In this document: one piece after another, positions 17,371-25,367 of the stretch | Numbering within the stretch: position 1 is the first letter of the stretch | Layout of the letters: each line of letters begins with the position of its first letter | Assembly: GCA_023410715.1 (NCBI GenBank) | Contig: JAEYPN010000025.1 | Location: 62,001 to 126,000, forward strand | DNA length: 64,000 nucleotides | Direction of reading: 5' to 3' | DNA from: Bacillota bacterium | Lineage (GTDB): Bacteria > Bacillota_I > Bacilli_A > Izemoplasmatales > UBA1188 | Translations under genes and position numbers: made by a program | The notes under the pieces: generated by a model | Databases searched by the model: none | Told to the model about the DNA's origin: nothing | Seen by the model: the letters and a program-made list of their open reading frames with translations, nothing else

Positions 17371-17398
17371 ATTATATCATATCACTTTTATTATTCAA
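17371..17398 (-). promoter_or_regulatory. Sigma-A promoter of the asn T-box operon
   Basis: On the minus strand TTGAAT (17398-17393) and TATAAT (17376-17371) are 16 bases apart, just ahead of the T-box leader. Confidence 0.8.
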
Positions 17399-17502
17399 GC
17401 AAAAGTTAATTTTATACAATTGATTAAACTATTACCTTTTTAAATCAACCCTTTTTGATTTTATTTTAAGTAATTTTACGTTATAATGTTGATGGTGATA
17501 AA

Positions 17503-18414
17503 ATGCAGAAACTTAAAGTTAGTAAAAAGTATGAAGGAATAAAGTTTTCTAAGTTTGTTGATAGTTATTTTTTAGGTAAAATAAATAGAAAAGATTTATT
17601 CCCAATGATTAGGAAAAAACTTATTAGGCTAAATAATGTCCACATTAAAGATATAAACGTTGTGTTAAAAGAAAACGATGAGTTAACATTCTACCTTGAT
17701 GATTCTTATTTTACTGTTAGCTATAAAGCAACCTTAGATATTATCTATGAAGATTTAAATCTTTTAATTGTTAACAAAAAAGCGGGGGTTTTATCACATG
17801 GCATAAATAATAATCACCATTCAGTTTTAGATGAAGCCCTTACTTATCTAATAAACAAAAAGGAATATGATCCTAAAACTAATGATTTTAAACCAGCTTT
17901 ATGTAATAGACTTGATGAATTTACAAGTGGACTTTTAATTATCGCTAAAAACAATGGTTCAGCAAAAGAAACAAATCGCTTAATTGAAAATAATGAAATC
18001 ATTAAACATTATCAGGCCATTGTGCTTGGAACATTTAAAGTAAAAGCTAACACCTTAACTGATAATTATTATTTTAATGAAAAATTATTAAAAGCGGAAA
18101 TTAATCCAAGTGATAAGGAAACAAAAAAGGTTGTTACTAAATATCAAGTATTAAAGGAAAAGGATAATCTAACTCTTTTAGATATTGAGTTAATAACAGG
18201 AAGAACACATCAGATTAGAGCTCATCTATCTTATTATAGTCATCCCCTTTTAGGTGATAACAAATATGGTAATAAAAAAATTAATGATATGTATAAAAAA
18301 AACCATCAAATTTTAACTGCTTATAAATTAATTTTTAATGTTAAAAACCCTGAATCTCTTCTTTATTATTTAAATGGAAAAACGGTAGAAATTAATCCTA
18401 ATATTATATTATAA
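17503..18414 (+). CDS. RluA-family pseudouridine synthase
   Basis: Converts a uridine in rRNA or tRNA into pseudouridine. 303 residues. An N-terminal S4-like domain (residues 1-75) contains FPMIRKKLIRLNNVHIKD. The catalytic motif CNRLDEFTSGLLIIAK carries aspartate 138. NRLD in place of the usual HRLD, and EF in place of the usual lysine, are variations seen in some Bacillota paralogues. The C-terminal TGRTHQIRAHLSYYSHPLLGD is cut here to its key residues (R, H, Q, I, R). Specificity (RluC, RluD or RluE-like) cannot be decided. The start is the ATG preceded by GGTGAT. Confidence 0.9.
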   Translation: MQKLKVSKKYEGIKFSKFVDSYFLGKINRKDLFPMIRKKLIRLNNVHIKDINVVLKENDELTFYLDDSYFTVSYKATLDIIYEDLNLLIVNKKAGVLSHGINNNHHSVLDEALTYLINKKEYDPKTNDFKPALCNRLDEFTSGLLIIAKNNGSAKETNRLIENNEIIKHYQAIVLGTFKVKANTLTDNYYFNEKLLKAEINPSDKETKKVVTKYQVLKEKDNLTLLDIELITGRTHQIRAHLSYYSHPLLGDNKYGNKKINDMYKKNHQILTAYKLIFNVKNPESLLYYLNGKTVEINPNIIL

Positions 18415-18437
18415 AAGCGCTAGATTTTAGCGCTTTT
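18413..18437. terminator. Bidirectional terminator between the RluA-type gene and prs
   Basis: AAAAGCGCT and AGCGCTTTT form a perfect 9-base stem around a short AT loop, between convergent genes. Confidence 0.85.
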
Positions 18438-18439
18438 CT

Positions 18440-19390
18440 TTATTCAAATAATGGACTTAATGGTTTGTCATCAATGATACTCTTAATACCTTCACCTAAA
18501 AGTCCAGCAACTGATAGTTGAATAAGTTTTGGAAATTTATGATCATCAGGTAGCATAATTGAATTAGTAGCCACTACCTCTTTTAAAACAGAGTTTTGTA
18601 ATTTCTGAGAGGCTGGTCCTGAGAAGATTGGATGAGTACAACAAGCACGAACACTTAATGCGCCAGCTTCCATTAGTGCAGTAGCTGCAGCACAGATTGT
18701 CCCACCTGTATCAATCATGTCATCGATTATAACACAGTTTTTACCTCTAACATCACCGATGATATTCATTACTTCGGCAACGTTAGGTCTTGGACGACGT
18801 TTATCAATAATGGCAATTGGGGCATTTAGTGAATCTCCAAGTGCTCTAGCTCTAGTTGTTCCACCATGATCTGGTGATACAACAACTATGTCTTTTAAAT
18901 CTTTTTCCTTTAGATAATGAGCAATGATTGGTAGCGCCCTAAAGTTATCAATTGGAATATTGAAAAACCCTTGTATTTGCGCGGCATGTAAATCCATGCA
19001 AATGACTCTAGTAACACCAGCTACTTGTAATAAATCAGCAACTAATTTTGCTGAAATTGGTTGGCGAGATTTAGCTTTTCTATCTTGTCTAGAATAGCCA
19101 TAGTAAGGAATTATTACATTAATTTCTCTTGCTGAAGCTCTTTTTAAAGCATCTGTCATAATTAATAACTCCATAATATGTTCATTAACAGGCGTTGATG
19201 TCGACTGAATCACAAACACCTTATGACCTCTTACTGTTTCACTGATGTTCATATTTAATTCACCATCAGCGAATTTTGTTACCTCACATTCACTTAACGG
19301 GATTCCAACATAATCAGAAATCTCTTTTGCTAAAATAGGGTTAGCGCTTAATGAAAAAAGTTTAATTTTTTCACCATGAAATACTGCCAT
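18440..19390 (-). CDS. prs: Ribose-phosphate pyrophosphokinase
   Basis: Makes PRPP from ribose 5-phosphate and ATP for purine, pyrimidine, histidine and NAD synthesis. 316 residues, the typical class I length. Conserved segments: IVLAN-type start FSLSANPILAKEI, the flexible loop YYGYSRQDRKAKSRQPIS with the catalytic lysine/arginine pair, DLHAAQIQGFFNIP, and the PRPP-binding loop VIIDDMIDTGGTICAAA. GGAGG precedes the ATG. It lies beside ispE and yabG, an arrangement related to the B. subtilis prs neighbourhood. Confidence 0.98.
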   Translation of the reverse strand: MAVFHGEKIKLFSLSANPILAKEISDYVGIPLSECEVTKFADGELNMNISETVRGHKVFVIQSTSTPVNEHIMELLIMTDALKRASAREINVIIPYYGYSRQDRKAKSRQPISAKLVADLLQVAGVTRVICMDLHAAQIQGFFNIPIDNFRALPIIAHYLKEKDLKDIVVVSPDHGGTTRARALGDSLNAPIAIIDKRRPRPNVAEVMNIIGDVRGKNCVIIDDMIDTGGTICAAATALMEAGALSVRACCTHPIFSGPASQKLQNSVLKEVVATNSIMLPDDHKFPKLIQLSVAGLLGEGIKSIIDDKPLSPLFE

Positions 19391-19469
19391 TTTATACTTC
19401 CTCCAATTATCTTTCTATAAATATTATACACATTCTTTTAGAAATAAGGTCTATTAACTTTCATATTTT

Positions 19470-20288
19470 TTACACAATTCGACATTTTCTTAAGAAATGC
19501 TTAGTATTCTTTCTAATATTAAGTTCGTTCTTCGTAATAATGAATACGGACCCACCACTACCACTCATCATTATTTTTTCCTTTGGATACTTTTTATGAA
19601 GATCGTTTATCAAATTATTAACTTCCGTGTACTCTCTTTTTGTAACATTTTCAAGCGTATTAAACATTTCTGCAACAAATAATTTATCATCATTTAGTAC
19701 ATTCAAGCATTTTTCTATTGGCTTTAAATCATATTCTTCCTTTTTAATTGATTCAAAGATTAATTTGGTTGAAACGTTAATTTCTGGATTAAATAAATAA
19801 ATGTTATAATCCTTTAAGTTTAAAGAAACAGGTGCAATTATATCACCAATTCCCTTTATGTAACATGGCTCGTGTTGAAAAAAGAATGGAATGTCTGCTC
19901 CAAACTTTTTTCCAATAAACGACATTTCTTCTTTCGTTAAACCAAGCATCCATAAAATGTTTAACATTTCAATAGTTTTGGCAGCATCTGACGAACCACC
20001 GGCTAGTCCCGATCCTAAAGGAATATTCTTGATAACATCAATTCTAATTCCTTGCTTAATCAAACACTTCTCTTTTAAATATCTCGCTACTTTATAAATA
20101 AGATTATCTTCTAACTTTATATTTGCTTTATGAATAATAATTTCAATTTTATCTTCTTCTATTAAAGTAAATGTCATTTCATCAAAAAGATCAATTTCCA
20201 CATTGATCATTTCAAGTTCATGATAATTATCTTCACGTTTATTTTTTACATTTAAAAATAAGTTAATTTTTGCGTATGCTTTTTCCAT
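19470..20288 (-). CDS. ispE: 4-diphosphocytidyl-2-C-methyl-D-erythritol kinase
   Basis: GHMP kinase of the non-mevalonate (MEP) isoprenoid pathway, which phosphorylates CDP-methylerythritol. 272 residues (usual about 285). Residues 2-10 give AYAKINLFLNV, the family start. The ATP-binding loop is IPLGSGLAGGSSDAA near residue 90, and the C-terminal GHMP motif is MMSGSGGSVFIIT. The ribosome-binding site GGTGA precedes the ATG. It shows the organism uses the MEP route. The gene is next to yabG, as in Bacillus. Confidence 0.97.
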   Translation of the reverse strand: MEKAYAKINLFLNVKNKREDNYHELEMINVEIDLFDEMTFTLIEEDKIEIIIHKANIKLEDNLIYKVARYLKEKCLIKQGIRIDVIKNIPLGSGLAGGSSDAAKTIEMLNILWMLGLTKEEMSFIGKKFGADIPFFFQHEPCYIKGIGDIIAPVSLNLKDYNIYLFNPEINVSTKLIFESIKKEEYDLKPIEKCLNVLNDDKLFVAEMFNTLENVTKREYTEVNNLINDLHKKYPKEKIMMSGSGGSVFIITKNELNIRKNTKHFLRKCRIV

Positions 20289-20320
20289 ATTAATTCACCA
20301 TTATTATTATACAACATTTT

Positions 20321-21076
20321 CTATAATAATAAACGCATTTTACCATATGTTTCAAGTCCACCAACACCTTTTTCTAGATTTGATGAATACCTTAAAATAA
20401 GTTTAAAATCTACAATTTCATTAAAAGGAGTTAAACTTGTAATAATAGCGATAATTGCTGGATCAAAGGTATGAACATTTACTCTTTGAGGACTAGTCGC
20501 AAAATCCGCTCCGCTTGCAATTAACGCTTCAAAATGTGACTGACAAGCCCCAGCAATGATTACTAAATCCTTACTTTTATATTTTTCTCTTACTTTAACA
20601 ATGCTATCCACAAAGTGTTTGGAATTTAAATAATTATCTAAGTTTTTAACACCTTTTTTATTATAAGCATCATGCCCTGTAATCACTAAAATGTCTGGTC
20701 TATATTTTTCAATTAAATCTAAGATATTATCGCCAATATCTTTTTCATCCAAATAAACACCTTTTGCATAAATTGAAAATCTTTTATACAAATCTAAACA
20801 TTTATTTAACAGGTTCTCATCCCCATCAATATGTAAAATCTTTCCACTTAAGTATTTAATATTAGGTTTTTTTATCTTTGCTTCATATCTTCTGTTGCCT
20901 GTTTCTTCTAAATCTAATCTTTCTTTTGTTGCAAGCTCTAAATCATTTAGTGGACTATCACAAATAATTCTATAGGCCAAACCTTTAAGATAACACATAT
21001 TCCCTTCAATTCTCGTAATTTTTAAAACGATATCATGATTATGTGATTTTCTTGTTACCAAGTCACCAACATTCAT
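20321..21076 (-). CDS. yabG: Sporulation-specific protease YabG
   Basis: YabG is made late in the mother cell and trims spore coat proteins and SpoIVA, and it helps expose coat proteins to cross-linking. 251 residues (B. subtilis 290). The start VGDLVTRKSHNHDIVLKI matches the family's SH3-like N-terminus. The catalytic half holds KGVYLDEKD, PDILVITGHDAYNK, a VIIAGACQSHFEALIASGADFA segment (key residues C and H), and the C-terminal SPQRVNVHTFDP. The start with AGAAGGGTG is clear. A sigma-K-like promoter lies directly upstream. It is one of several genes showing sporulation ability. Confidence 0.95.
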   Translation of the reverse strand: MNVGDLVTRKSHNHDIVLKITRIEGNMCYLKGLAYRIICDSPLNDLELATKERLDLEETGNRRYEAKIKKPNIKYLSGKILHIDGDENLLNKCLDLYKRFSIYAKGVYLDEKDIGDNILDLIEKYRPDILVITGHDAYNKKGVKNLDNYLNSKHFVDSIVKVREKYKSKDLVIIAGACQSHFEALIASGADFATSPQRVNVHTFDPAIIAIITSLTPFNEIVDFKLILRYSSNLEKGVGGLETYGKMRLLL

Positions 21077-21092
21077 TTATCTCACCCTTCTT

Positions 21093-21119
21093 TATCATAT
21101 GAAAATCAAAAAAAATAGT
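21093..21119 (-). promoter_or_regulatory. Sigma-K-like promoter of yabG
   Basis: On the minus strand, AC (21119-21118) and CATATGATA (21101-21093) are 16 bases apart, matching the sigma-K pattern AC-N16-CATANNNTA. yabG belongs to the sigma-K regulon in B. subtilis. Confidence 0.6.
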
Positions 21120-21136
21120 TATTGTTTTATAACAAA

Positions 21137-21163
21137 TTAGCACTCTAATGTTGACTCTGCTAA
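21137..21163 (+). promoter_or_regulatory. CIRCE-like operator (HrcA site) before clpB
   Basis: TTAGCACTC, a 9-base spacer, then CTCTGCTAA. The left arm is perfect against the consensus TTAGCACTC-N9-GAGTGCTAA. The right arm keeps TGCTAA but its first three bases differ. It overlaps the -35 box of the clpB promoter, as a repressor site would. Confidence 0.7.
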
Positions 21164-21179
21164 TTATTTGTGTTATAAT
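21151..21179 (+). promoter_or_regulatory. Sigma-A promoter of clpB
   Basis: TTGACT at 21151-21156 and TATAAT at 21174-21179 are 17 bases apart, about 60 bases ahead of the start codon. The -35 box is inside the CIRCE element. Confidence 0.85.
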
Positions 21180-21241
21180 ATTTTTGCGTTTAAAAGGGAT
21201 TAAACAATTTTAAATACATATTATATAAGAAGGTGATTATT

Positions 21242-23350
21242 ATGCAAGAAATGCCAGATTATGAAAAAGACGAGAACATTCTAGAAAAGTTTGGACGTGT
21301 TCTAAATAAGGATGTTGAATCAGGTAAAATTGACCCAGTTATTGGTCGTGATGAAGAAATTTTACGAGTAATACAAATTTTATCAAGAAAAACAAAAAAT
21401 AACCCCGTTCTAATCGGTGAACCAGGTGTCGGCAAAACCGCAATTGTTGAAGGCTTAGCTAGACGAATTGTCTCTAAAGATGTTCCTGAAGCATTAATTG
21501 ATAAAATTGTTTATGAGCTAGATTTATCAAGTTTGATTGCTGGAGCTAAATATCGTGGTGAATTTGAAGAGCGTTTAAAAGCCGTTTTAAATAAAATTAA
21601 AAACAGCAATGGAAAGATTATTCTTTTTATTGATGAGATTCATATGGTTGTTGGCGCTGGTCGTGTTGATGGGGCAATGGATGCCGGTAACATGCTTAAA
21701 CCAATGTTAGCCCGTGGTGATCTTCATTGTATTGGCGCAACAACTTTAAATGAGTATCGTAATTATATTGAAAAAGATTCCGCTCTAGAAAGAAGATTTC
21801 AAAAAATCTTAGTTGTTGAACCAACGGTTGAAGATTCAATTAGCATTTTAAGAGGTTTAAAAGAGCGCTTTGAAATGCATCATGGCGTTAAAATTTCTGA
21901 TAATGCCATTGTTAGTGCTGTAAACTTATCAAATCGTTATATTACTAATCGTTTCTTACCTGATAAGGCTATTGACTTAATTGATGAAGCTTGCGCAACC
22001 ATCAGAACAGAAATCGATTCTATGCCAGCTGAGCTTGACCAAATCACAAGAAAAATTATGATGTTAGAAATGGAGCGTCAATCATTAAAAAACGAAAAAG
22101 ATGAATTATCAAAAAATCGTTTATTAAAAGTTGAAGAAGAACTTGCTTCATTAAAAAACGAAGAACTAAAATTTAAAGAAGAGTGGAATAAAGAAAAAGC
22201 TGGAATAAAAAGACTTAAAGAAATTAAAACAACTTTAGATCAAAAAAAGATTGAATTAAGTAGTTATTTAAATAGTTATAATTACCAGAAAGCTGCAGAA
22301 ATTCAATATTCTACAATTCCAAGCTTAGAAAAAGAATTACATGAATTAGAAGACTCTTCTAAAAACAAGCTAGTAAGCGAAGTAGTTGATGAAGAAGAAA
22401 TTGCAAAGATCATTTCTAAATGGACTTTAATTCCTTTAGAAAAGCTCGTTGAAGGTGAAAAAGAAAAGCTTTTAAATCTTGATAAAAAGCTGGGAGAACG
22501 CGTAATTGGCCAAAATCAAGCAATTGAAAAAGTATATAATGCAATCTTAAGATCGCGTGCGGGAATTAAAGATCCTAAGAGGCCTATTGGATCATTTATT
22601 TTCTTAGGTCCTACAGGTGTTGGTAAAACCGAAGTAGCTAAAGCTTTAGCAGAAGCCCTCTTTGATTCTGAAGAACATATTATTAGAATTGATATGTCTG
22701 AATATATGGAATCTCATTCAGTAGCAAGATTAATAGGTGCACCTCCAGGATATGTTGGATATGAAGAAGGCGGCCAATTAACCGAAGCTGTTAGACAAAA
22801 ACCTTATAGTATTATTCTATTTGATGAAATTGAAAAAGCGCATCGTGAAGTATTTAATTTGTTACTTCAAATCTTAGACGATGGTCGTGTAACTGATTCT
22901 CATGGACGTGTTGTAGATTTTAAAAATACTATTATTATTATGACTTCAAATATTGGATCGGAATATCTTCTTGAAGGTCGAGATAAGAATGTCGTTTTAA
23001 ATGAAATGAAGAAATACTTTAAACCGGAATTTTTAAATCGTCTTGATGAAATAATTGTCTTTAACACGCTTGATCAAAAAGTAATTTATCAAATTATTGA
23101 GAAGATTATTAAGGATTTAGAGATCCGTTTAAGTGACATAGCATTAAAGATTGAAATTTCTGAAAAAGCGAAAGACACAATTATTAATAATGCCTTTGAT
23201 ATTAAATTTGGTGCTCGTCCAATAAAAAGATACATTCAAAGTTCAGTTGAAACTACACTTGCAAAAATGATTATTCAGGATCAAATTAAGGAACATTCAA
23301 TACTTTTTATTGATTCAATGAATAACACTTTAGTCTTTTCCATAAAATAA
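21242..23350 (+). CDS. clpB: ATP-dependent chaperone ClpB (without N-domain)
   Basis: Hsp100 disaggregase acting with DnaK on heat-damaged proteins. Two AAA+ modules are visible: Walker A GEPGVGKT near residue 65 and GPTGVGKT near residue 460, each with its Walker B (ILFIDEIHMV; IILFDEIEKA). The ClpB-specific DAGNMLKPMLARG and the full coiled-coil middle domain (about residues 260-390) separate it from ClpC. The usual 145-residue N-domain is missing: module 1 starts near residue 20, giving 702 residues instead of about 860. Start ATG 21242 has AAGGTG ahead; an in-frame GTG nine bases earlier overlaps that site. A CIRCE element indicates HrcA control. Confidence 0.95.
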   Translation: MQEMPDYEKDENILEKFGRVLNKDVESGKIDPVIGRDEEILRVIQILSRKTKNNPVLIGEPGVGKTAIVEGLARRIVSKDVPEALIDKIVYELDLSSLIAGAKYRGEFEERLKAVLNKIKNSNGKIILFIDEIHMVVGAGRVDGAMDAGNMLKPMLARGDLHCIGATTLNEYRNYIEKDSALERRFQKILVVEPTVEDSISILRGLKERFEMHHGVKISDNAIVSAVNLSNRYITNRFLPDKAIDLIDEACATIRTEIDSMPAELDQITRKIMMLEMERQSLKNEKDELSKNRLLKVEEELASLKNEELKFKEEWNKEKAGIKRLKEIKTTLDQKKIELSSYLNSYNYQKAAEIQYSTIPSLEKELHELEDSSKNKLVSEVVDEEEIAKIISKWTLIPLEKLVEGEKEKLLNLDKKLGERVIGQNQAIEKVYNAILRSRAGIKDPKRPIGSFIFLGPTGVGKTEVAKALAEALFDSEEHIIRIDMSEYMESHSVARLIGAPPGYVGYEEGGQLTEAVRQKPYSIILFDEIEKAHREVFNLLLQILDDGRVTDSHGRVVDFKNTIIIMTSNIGSEYLLEGRDKNVVLNEMKKYFKPEFLNRLDEIIVFNTLDQKVIYQIIEKIIKDLEIRLSDIALKIEISEKAKDTIINNAFDIKFGARPIKRYIQSSVETTLAKMIIQDQIKEHSILFIDSMNNTLVFSIK

Positions 23351-23357
23351 AACTAAC

Positions 23358-23389
23358 AAAAGCATCTTATTTATAGGATGCTTTTTTAA
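23358..23389 (+). terminator. Terminator after clpB
   Basis: AAAAGCATC and GATGCTTTT form a 9-base stem followed by T residues just after the clpB stop. Confidence 0.9.
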
Positions 23390-23396
23390 AAATGTC

Positions 23397-23425
23397 TTGA
23401 CAGAAAAAGTAATTTAATATAAAAT
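23397..23425 (+). promoter_or_regulatory. Sigma-A promoter of the degV-like gene
   Basis: TTGACA at 23397-23402 and TAAAAT at 23420-23425, spacer 17 bases. Just downstream (23431-23466) a 17-18-base unit beginning TATCTATC and ending GTACTAT is repeated in tandem before the ribosome-binding site. Confidence 0.75.
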
Positions 23426-23430
23426 TACTC

Positions 23431-23466
23431 TATCTATCATAGTACTATTTATCTATCTTGTACTAT
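23431..23466 (+). repeat. Imperfect tandem repeat in the degV leader
   Basis: TATCTATC-ATA-GTACTAT at 23431-23448 is followed by TATCTATC-TT-GTACTAT at 23450-23466. The two copies lie between promoter and start codon, where a repressor could bind. Confidence 0.6.
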
Positions 23467-23481
23467 AAAGAAAGGATGCAA

Positions 23482-24330
23482 ATGAAAATCTGTTTAATAC
23501 TTGATAGCACAACATACCGTGCCAGATACCTTAACAATGCTAATATAAAAATAGTTAGCTTACATGTCATGACTCCAAAAGGATCTTTTAGAGAAAACGA
23601 AATACCAATTGATGAAGTTAAAGAAAATATTAAAAACAATGTAAAAATGACCACGTCTCAAGCATCTCCTGGTGATTTTATTGAAACTTATAAAGAAATA
23701 GAAGCTTTAGGCTTTACTGATGCTTTAGTCGTTCCACTTTCAAGTGCTATTAGTGGCACTTATCAATCCGCTAATATTGCAAAAAATTCTTTTGAAGGCA
23801 AACTTAATATTCATGTTTTTAAAACAAAAATTTGTTCCTTTGCGATTGAAAATATTACCCCACGAATTTTAGAAATAATTGAAGAAGAAAATGATATTAA
23901 TAAAGTAATTGATAAAGTAGGCTTTTTACTTGATAATTCCGAAGTTGGTTTTACCTTAGGTAGTTTAATACACTTACTTAGAGGTGGAAGATTAAGCATT
24001 GTCTCAGCACTTCTTGGAACAGTTTTAAGAATAAAGCCAATTATTGAGATGATTGATGGAAAATTAGTAAACACTAAAAAACCAAGAACTTATTCAGCAG
24101 TAATTGAATATTTTAACCAGAAGATTAGTTATTACGCACAAAATTATGAGAAAGTGTATTTAAACATTATTGAACTTGATAAACGTGAGTATGCTTTAAA
24201 AATTAATGAATTTGCTTCTAACTATCCAAATGTTCGAACAATCATTACAAATGAGTTATCTCCTGTGTTCTTTGTTCATCTTGGTTTAGATGGCTTTGGT
24301 ATTTCTATTACTGGCGAAAACAAAATATAA
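23482..24330 (+). CDS. DegV family fatty-acid-binding protein
   Basis: 282 residues from ATG 23482, preceded by AAAGGA. The family binds fatty acids between two domains; FakB members present them to the FakA kinase. Typical features: KICLILDSTTYRARY at the N-terminus, TSQASPGDFIETYKE, an SSAISGTYQSANIA loop that contacts the lipid carboxylate, and SLIHLLRGGRLS in the second domain. The C-terminal half contains the domain-closing ITNELSPVFFVHLGLDGFG. No FakA gene is visible here, and DegV paralogues are common in this phylum. Function as a fatty-acid carrier is from the family. Confidence 0.92.
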   Translation: MKICLILDSTTYRARYLNNANIKIVSLHVMTPKGSFRENEIPIDEVKENIKNNVKMTTSQASPGDFIETYKEIEALGFTDALVVPLSSAISGTYQSANIAKNSFEGKLNIHVFKTKICSFAIENITPRILEIIEEENDINKVIDKVGFLLDNSEVGFTLGSLIHLLRGGRLSIVSALLGTVLRIKPIIEMIDGKLVNTKKPRTYSAVIEYFNQKISYYAQNYEKVYLNIIELDKREYALKINEFASNYPNVRTIITNELSPVFFVHLGLDGFGISITGENKI

Positions 24331-24362
24331 AAAAATAATGGTTATTTTCCATTATTTTTTTT
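24330..24362. terminator. Bidirectional terminator between degV-like gene and cotJC
   Basis: AAAAAATAATGG and CCATTATTTTTT form a 12-base stem around TTATTTT. It overlaps the end of cotJC. Confidence 0.85.
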
Positions 24363-24920
24363 ATGCCCATATTCTCTTTCGTAACGATCTAAAAGTTCCG
24401 CAAATCTTTGGAAATGAATAACTTCTCTTTGTCTTAAGAACTCTAATGGTCCAATTACGTCATCATCAGTTGCAAGTTGAATTAAACTTTCATAGGTCGC
24501 TCTTGCTTTTTGCTCAGCTGCTAAATCTTCATAAAGATTAGCAATAAAGTCTCCTGTTACAGCAATTGTTGAGGCACTAAATGGTACACCTTGAGCATCT
24601 TGAGGGAAAACTCCTAAACCATATGTCGCAAAATATCCATCCATACCTTCCGCTTTGATTTGTTCAACCGTCGCATCCTTAGTTAGTTGATAAACCATTG
24701 TTTGAATCATTTCCATATGTGCTAACTCTTCAGTTCCAATATCCGTTAAAAGAGCTTTTCCTTCGTCATCTGGCATTGAATACCTTTGTGATAAATACCT
24801 TAAAGCTGCCCCTAATTCACCATTAGGTCCACCAAATTGTGTTAAAATAGAAACTGCCATTTTTACATTTGGTTTTTTAATATTAATTGGAAATTCTAAC
24901 ATTTTTTTATAAGCCCACAT
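24342..24920 (-). CDS. cotJC: Spore coat protein CotJC (manganese catalase family)
   Basis: 192 residues, near the usual 189. It is a ferritin-like protein found in the spore coat of Bacillus and clostridia. The di-metal-type residues are in TEELAHMEMI (E, H), in AEQKARATYE and in REVIHFQRF (E, H). The first residues MWAYKKMLEFPI are typical of CotJC. Peroxide breakdown is suggested by its similarity to manganese catalases. The start codon overlaps the stop of the upstream cotJ gene (base 24920), so the pair is translationally coupled. Confidence 0.95.
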   Translation of the reverse strand: MWAYKKMLEFPINIKKPNVKMAVSILTQFGGPNGELGAALRYLSQRYSMPDDEGKALLTDIGTEELAHMEMIQTMVYQLTKDATVEQIKAEGMDGYFATYGLGVFPQDAQGVPFSASTIAVTGDFIANLYEDLAAEQKARATYESLIQLATDDDVIGPLEFLRQREVIHFQRFAELLDRYEREYGHKKNNGK

Positions 24921-25300
24921 TATTTATCATTCTCCCATGGCCATGGCCCCTCAATCCAACCATATGGAAAACGATTATTTTGTAAACTATTCATTGTGAT
25001 TGGACCATACATATTTTCATATGCATTAACTTCCCTGCTTAATAAAGTATTAAGCTTATTCATTGTTTCGATCGCTTTGATATCATTAGGATGATTATCT
25101 AAATATAATCCTGTATCAATCGTCCAAAACGTATACTTTTGAACTTCAAGTGCGCGTCTTTGTCTTTCATTTGTAACATTTATATTTACTTCTTTTTTAT
25201 AAGGAATATATAAATTTTCAAATATTGATCCACGCCTTAAACCAAGAAGTTCATCTTTTACTGGAATAAATTCCTGATTTTGTATAAATCCGCTTTGCAT
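24920..25300 (-). CDS. Spore coat protein: CotJA-CotJB fusion
   Basis: 126 residues from ATG 25300, behind the strong ribosome-binding site GGAAGGTGGAG; longer frames upstream have no such site. Residues 1-40 contain LLGLRRGSIFENLYIPYKKE, which resembles the CotJA core (L..GT.F.EL..PY). From about residue 47 the CotJB pattern begins: RRALEVQKYTFWTIDTGLYL, DNHPNDI and a C-terminal GWIEGPWPW. In Bacillus CotJA and CotJB are separate genes in one operon with CotJC; here the first two appear joined. A transcription terminator of purB lies directly upstream, so its own promoter should lie in the 40 bases between. Confidence 0.85.
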   Translation of the reverse strand: MQSGFIQNQEFIPVKDELLGLRRGSIFENLYIPYKKEVNINVTNERQRRALEVQKYTFWTIDTGLYLDNHPNDIKAIETMNKLNTLLSREVNAYENMYGPITMNSLQNNRFPYGWIEGPWPWENDK

Positions 25301-25340
25301 TTTCTCCACCTTCCTTTTTATAAATATGATTAAAACAAAA

Positions 25341-25367
25341 AAAAGAATAGGCTTCACCCTATTCTTT
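25341..25367 (-). terminator. Terminator of the aro-folD-purB operon
   Basis: On the minus strand AAAGAATAGG and CCTATTCTTT form a 10-base stem followed by a T run. It includes the purB stop codon. Confidence 0.85.

Noticed and set aside
17400..17500. Weak inverted repeat AATCAA/TTGATT before the RluA-type gene
   Set aside because: Six pairs only in AT-rich sequence, with no genes pointing to it that would need a terminator.
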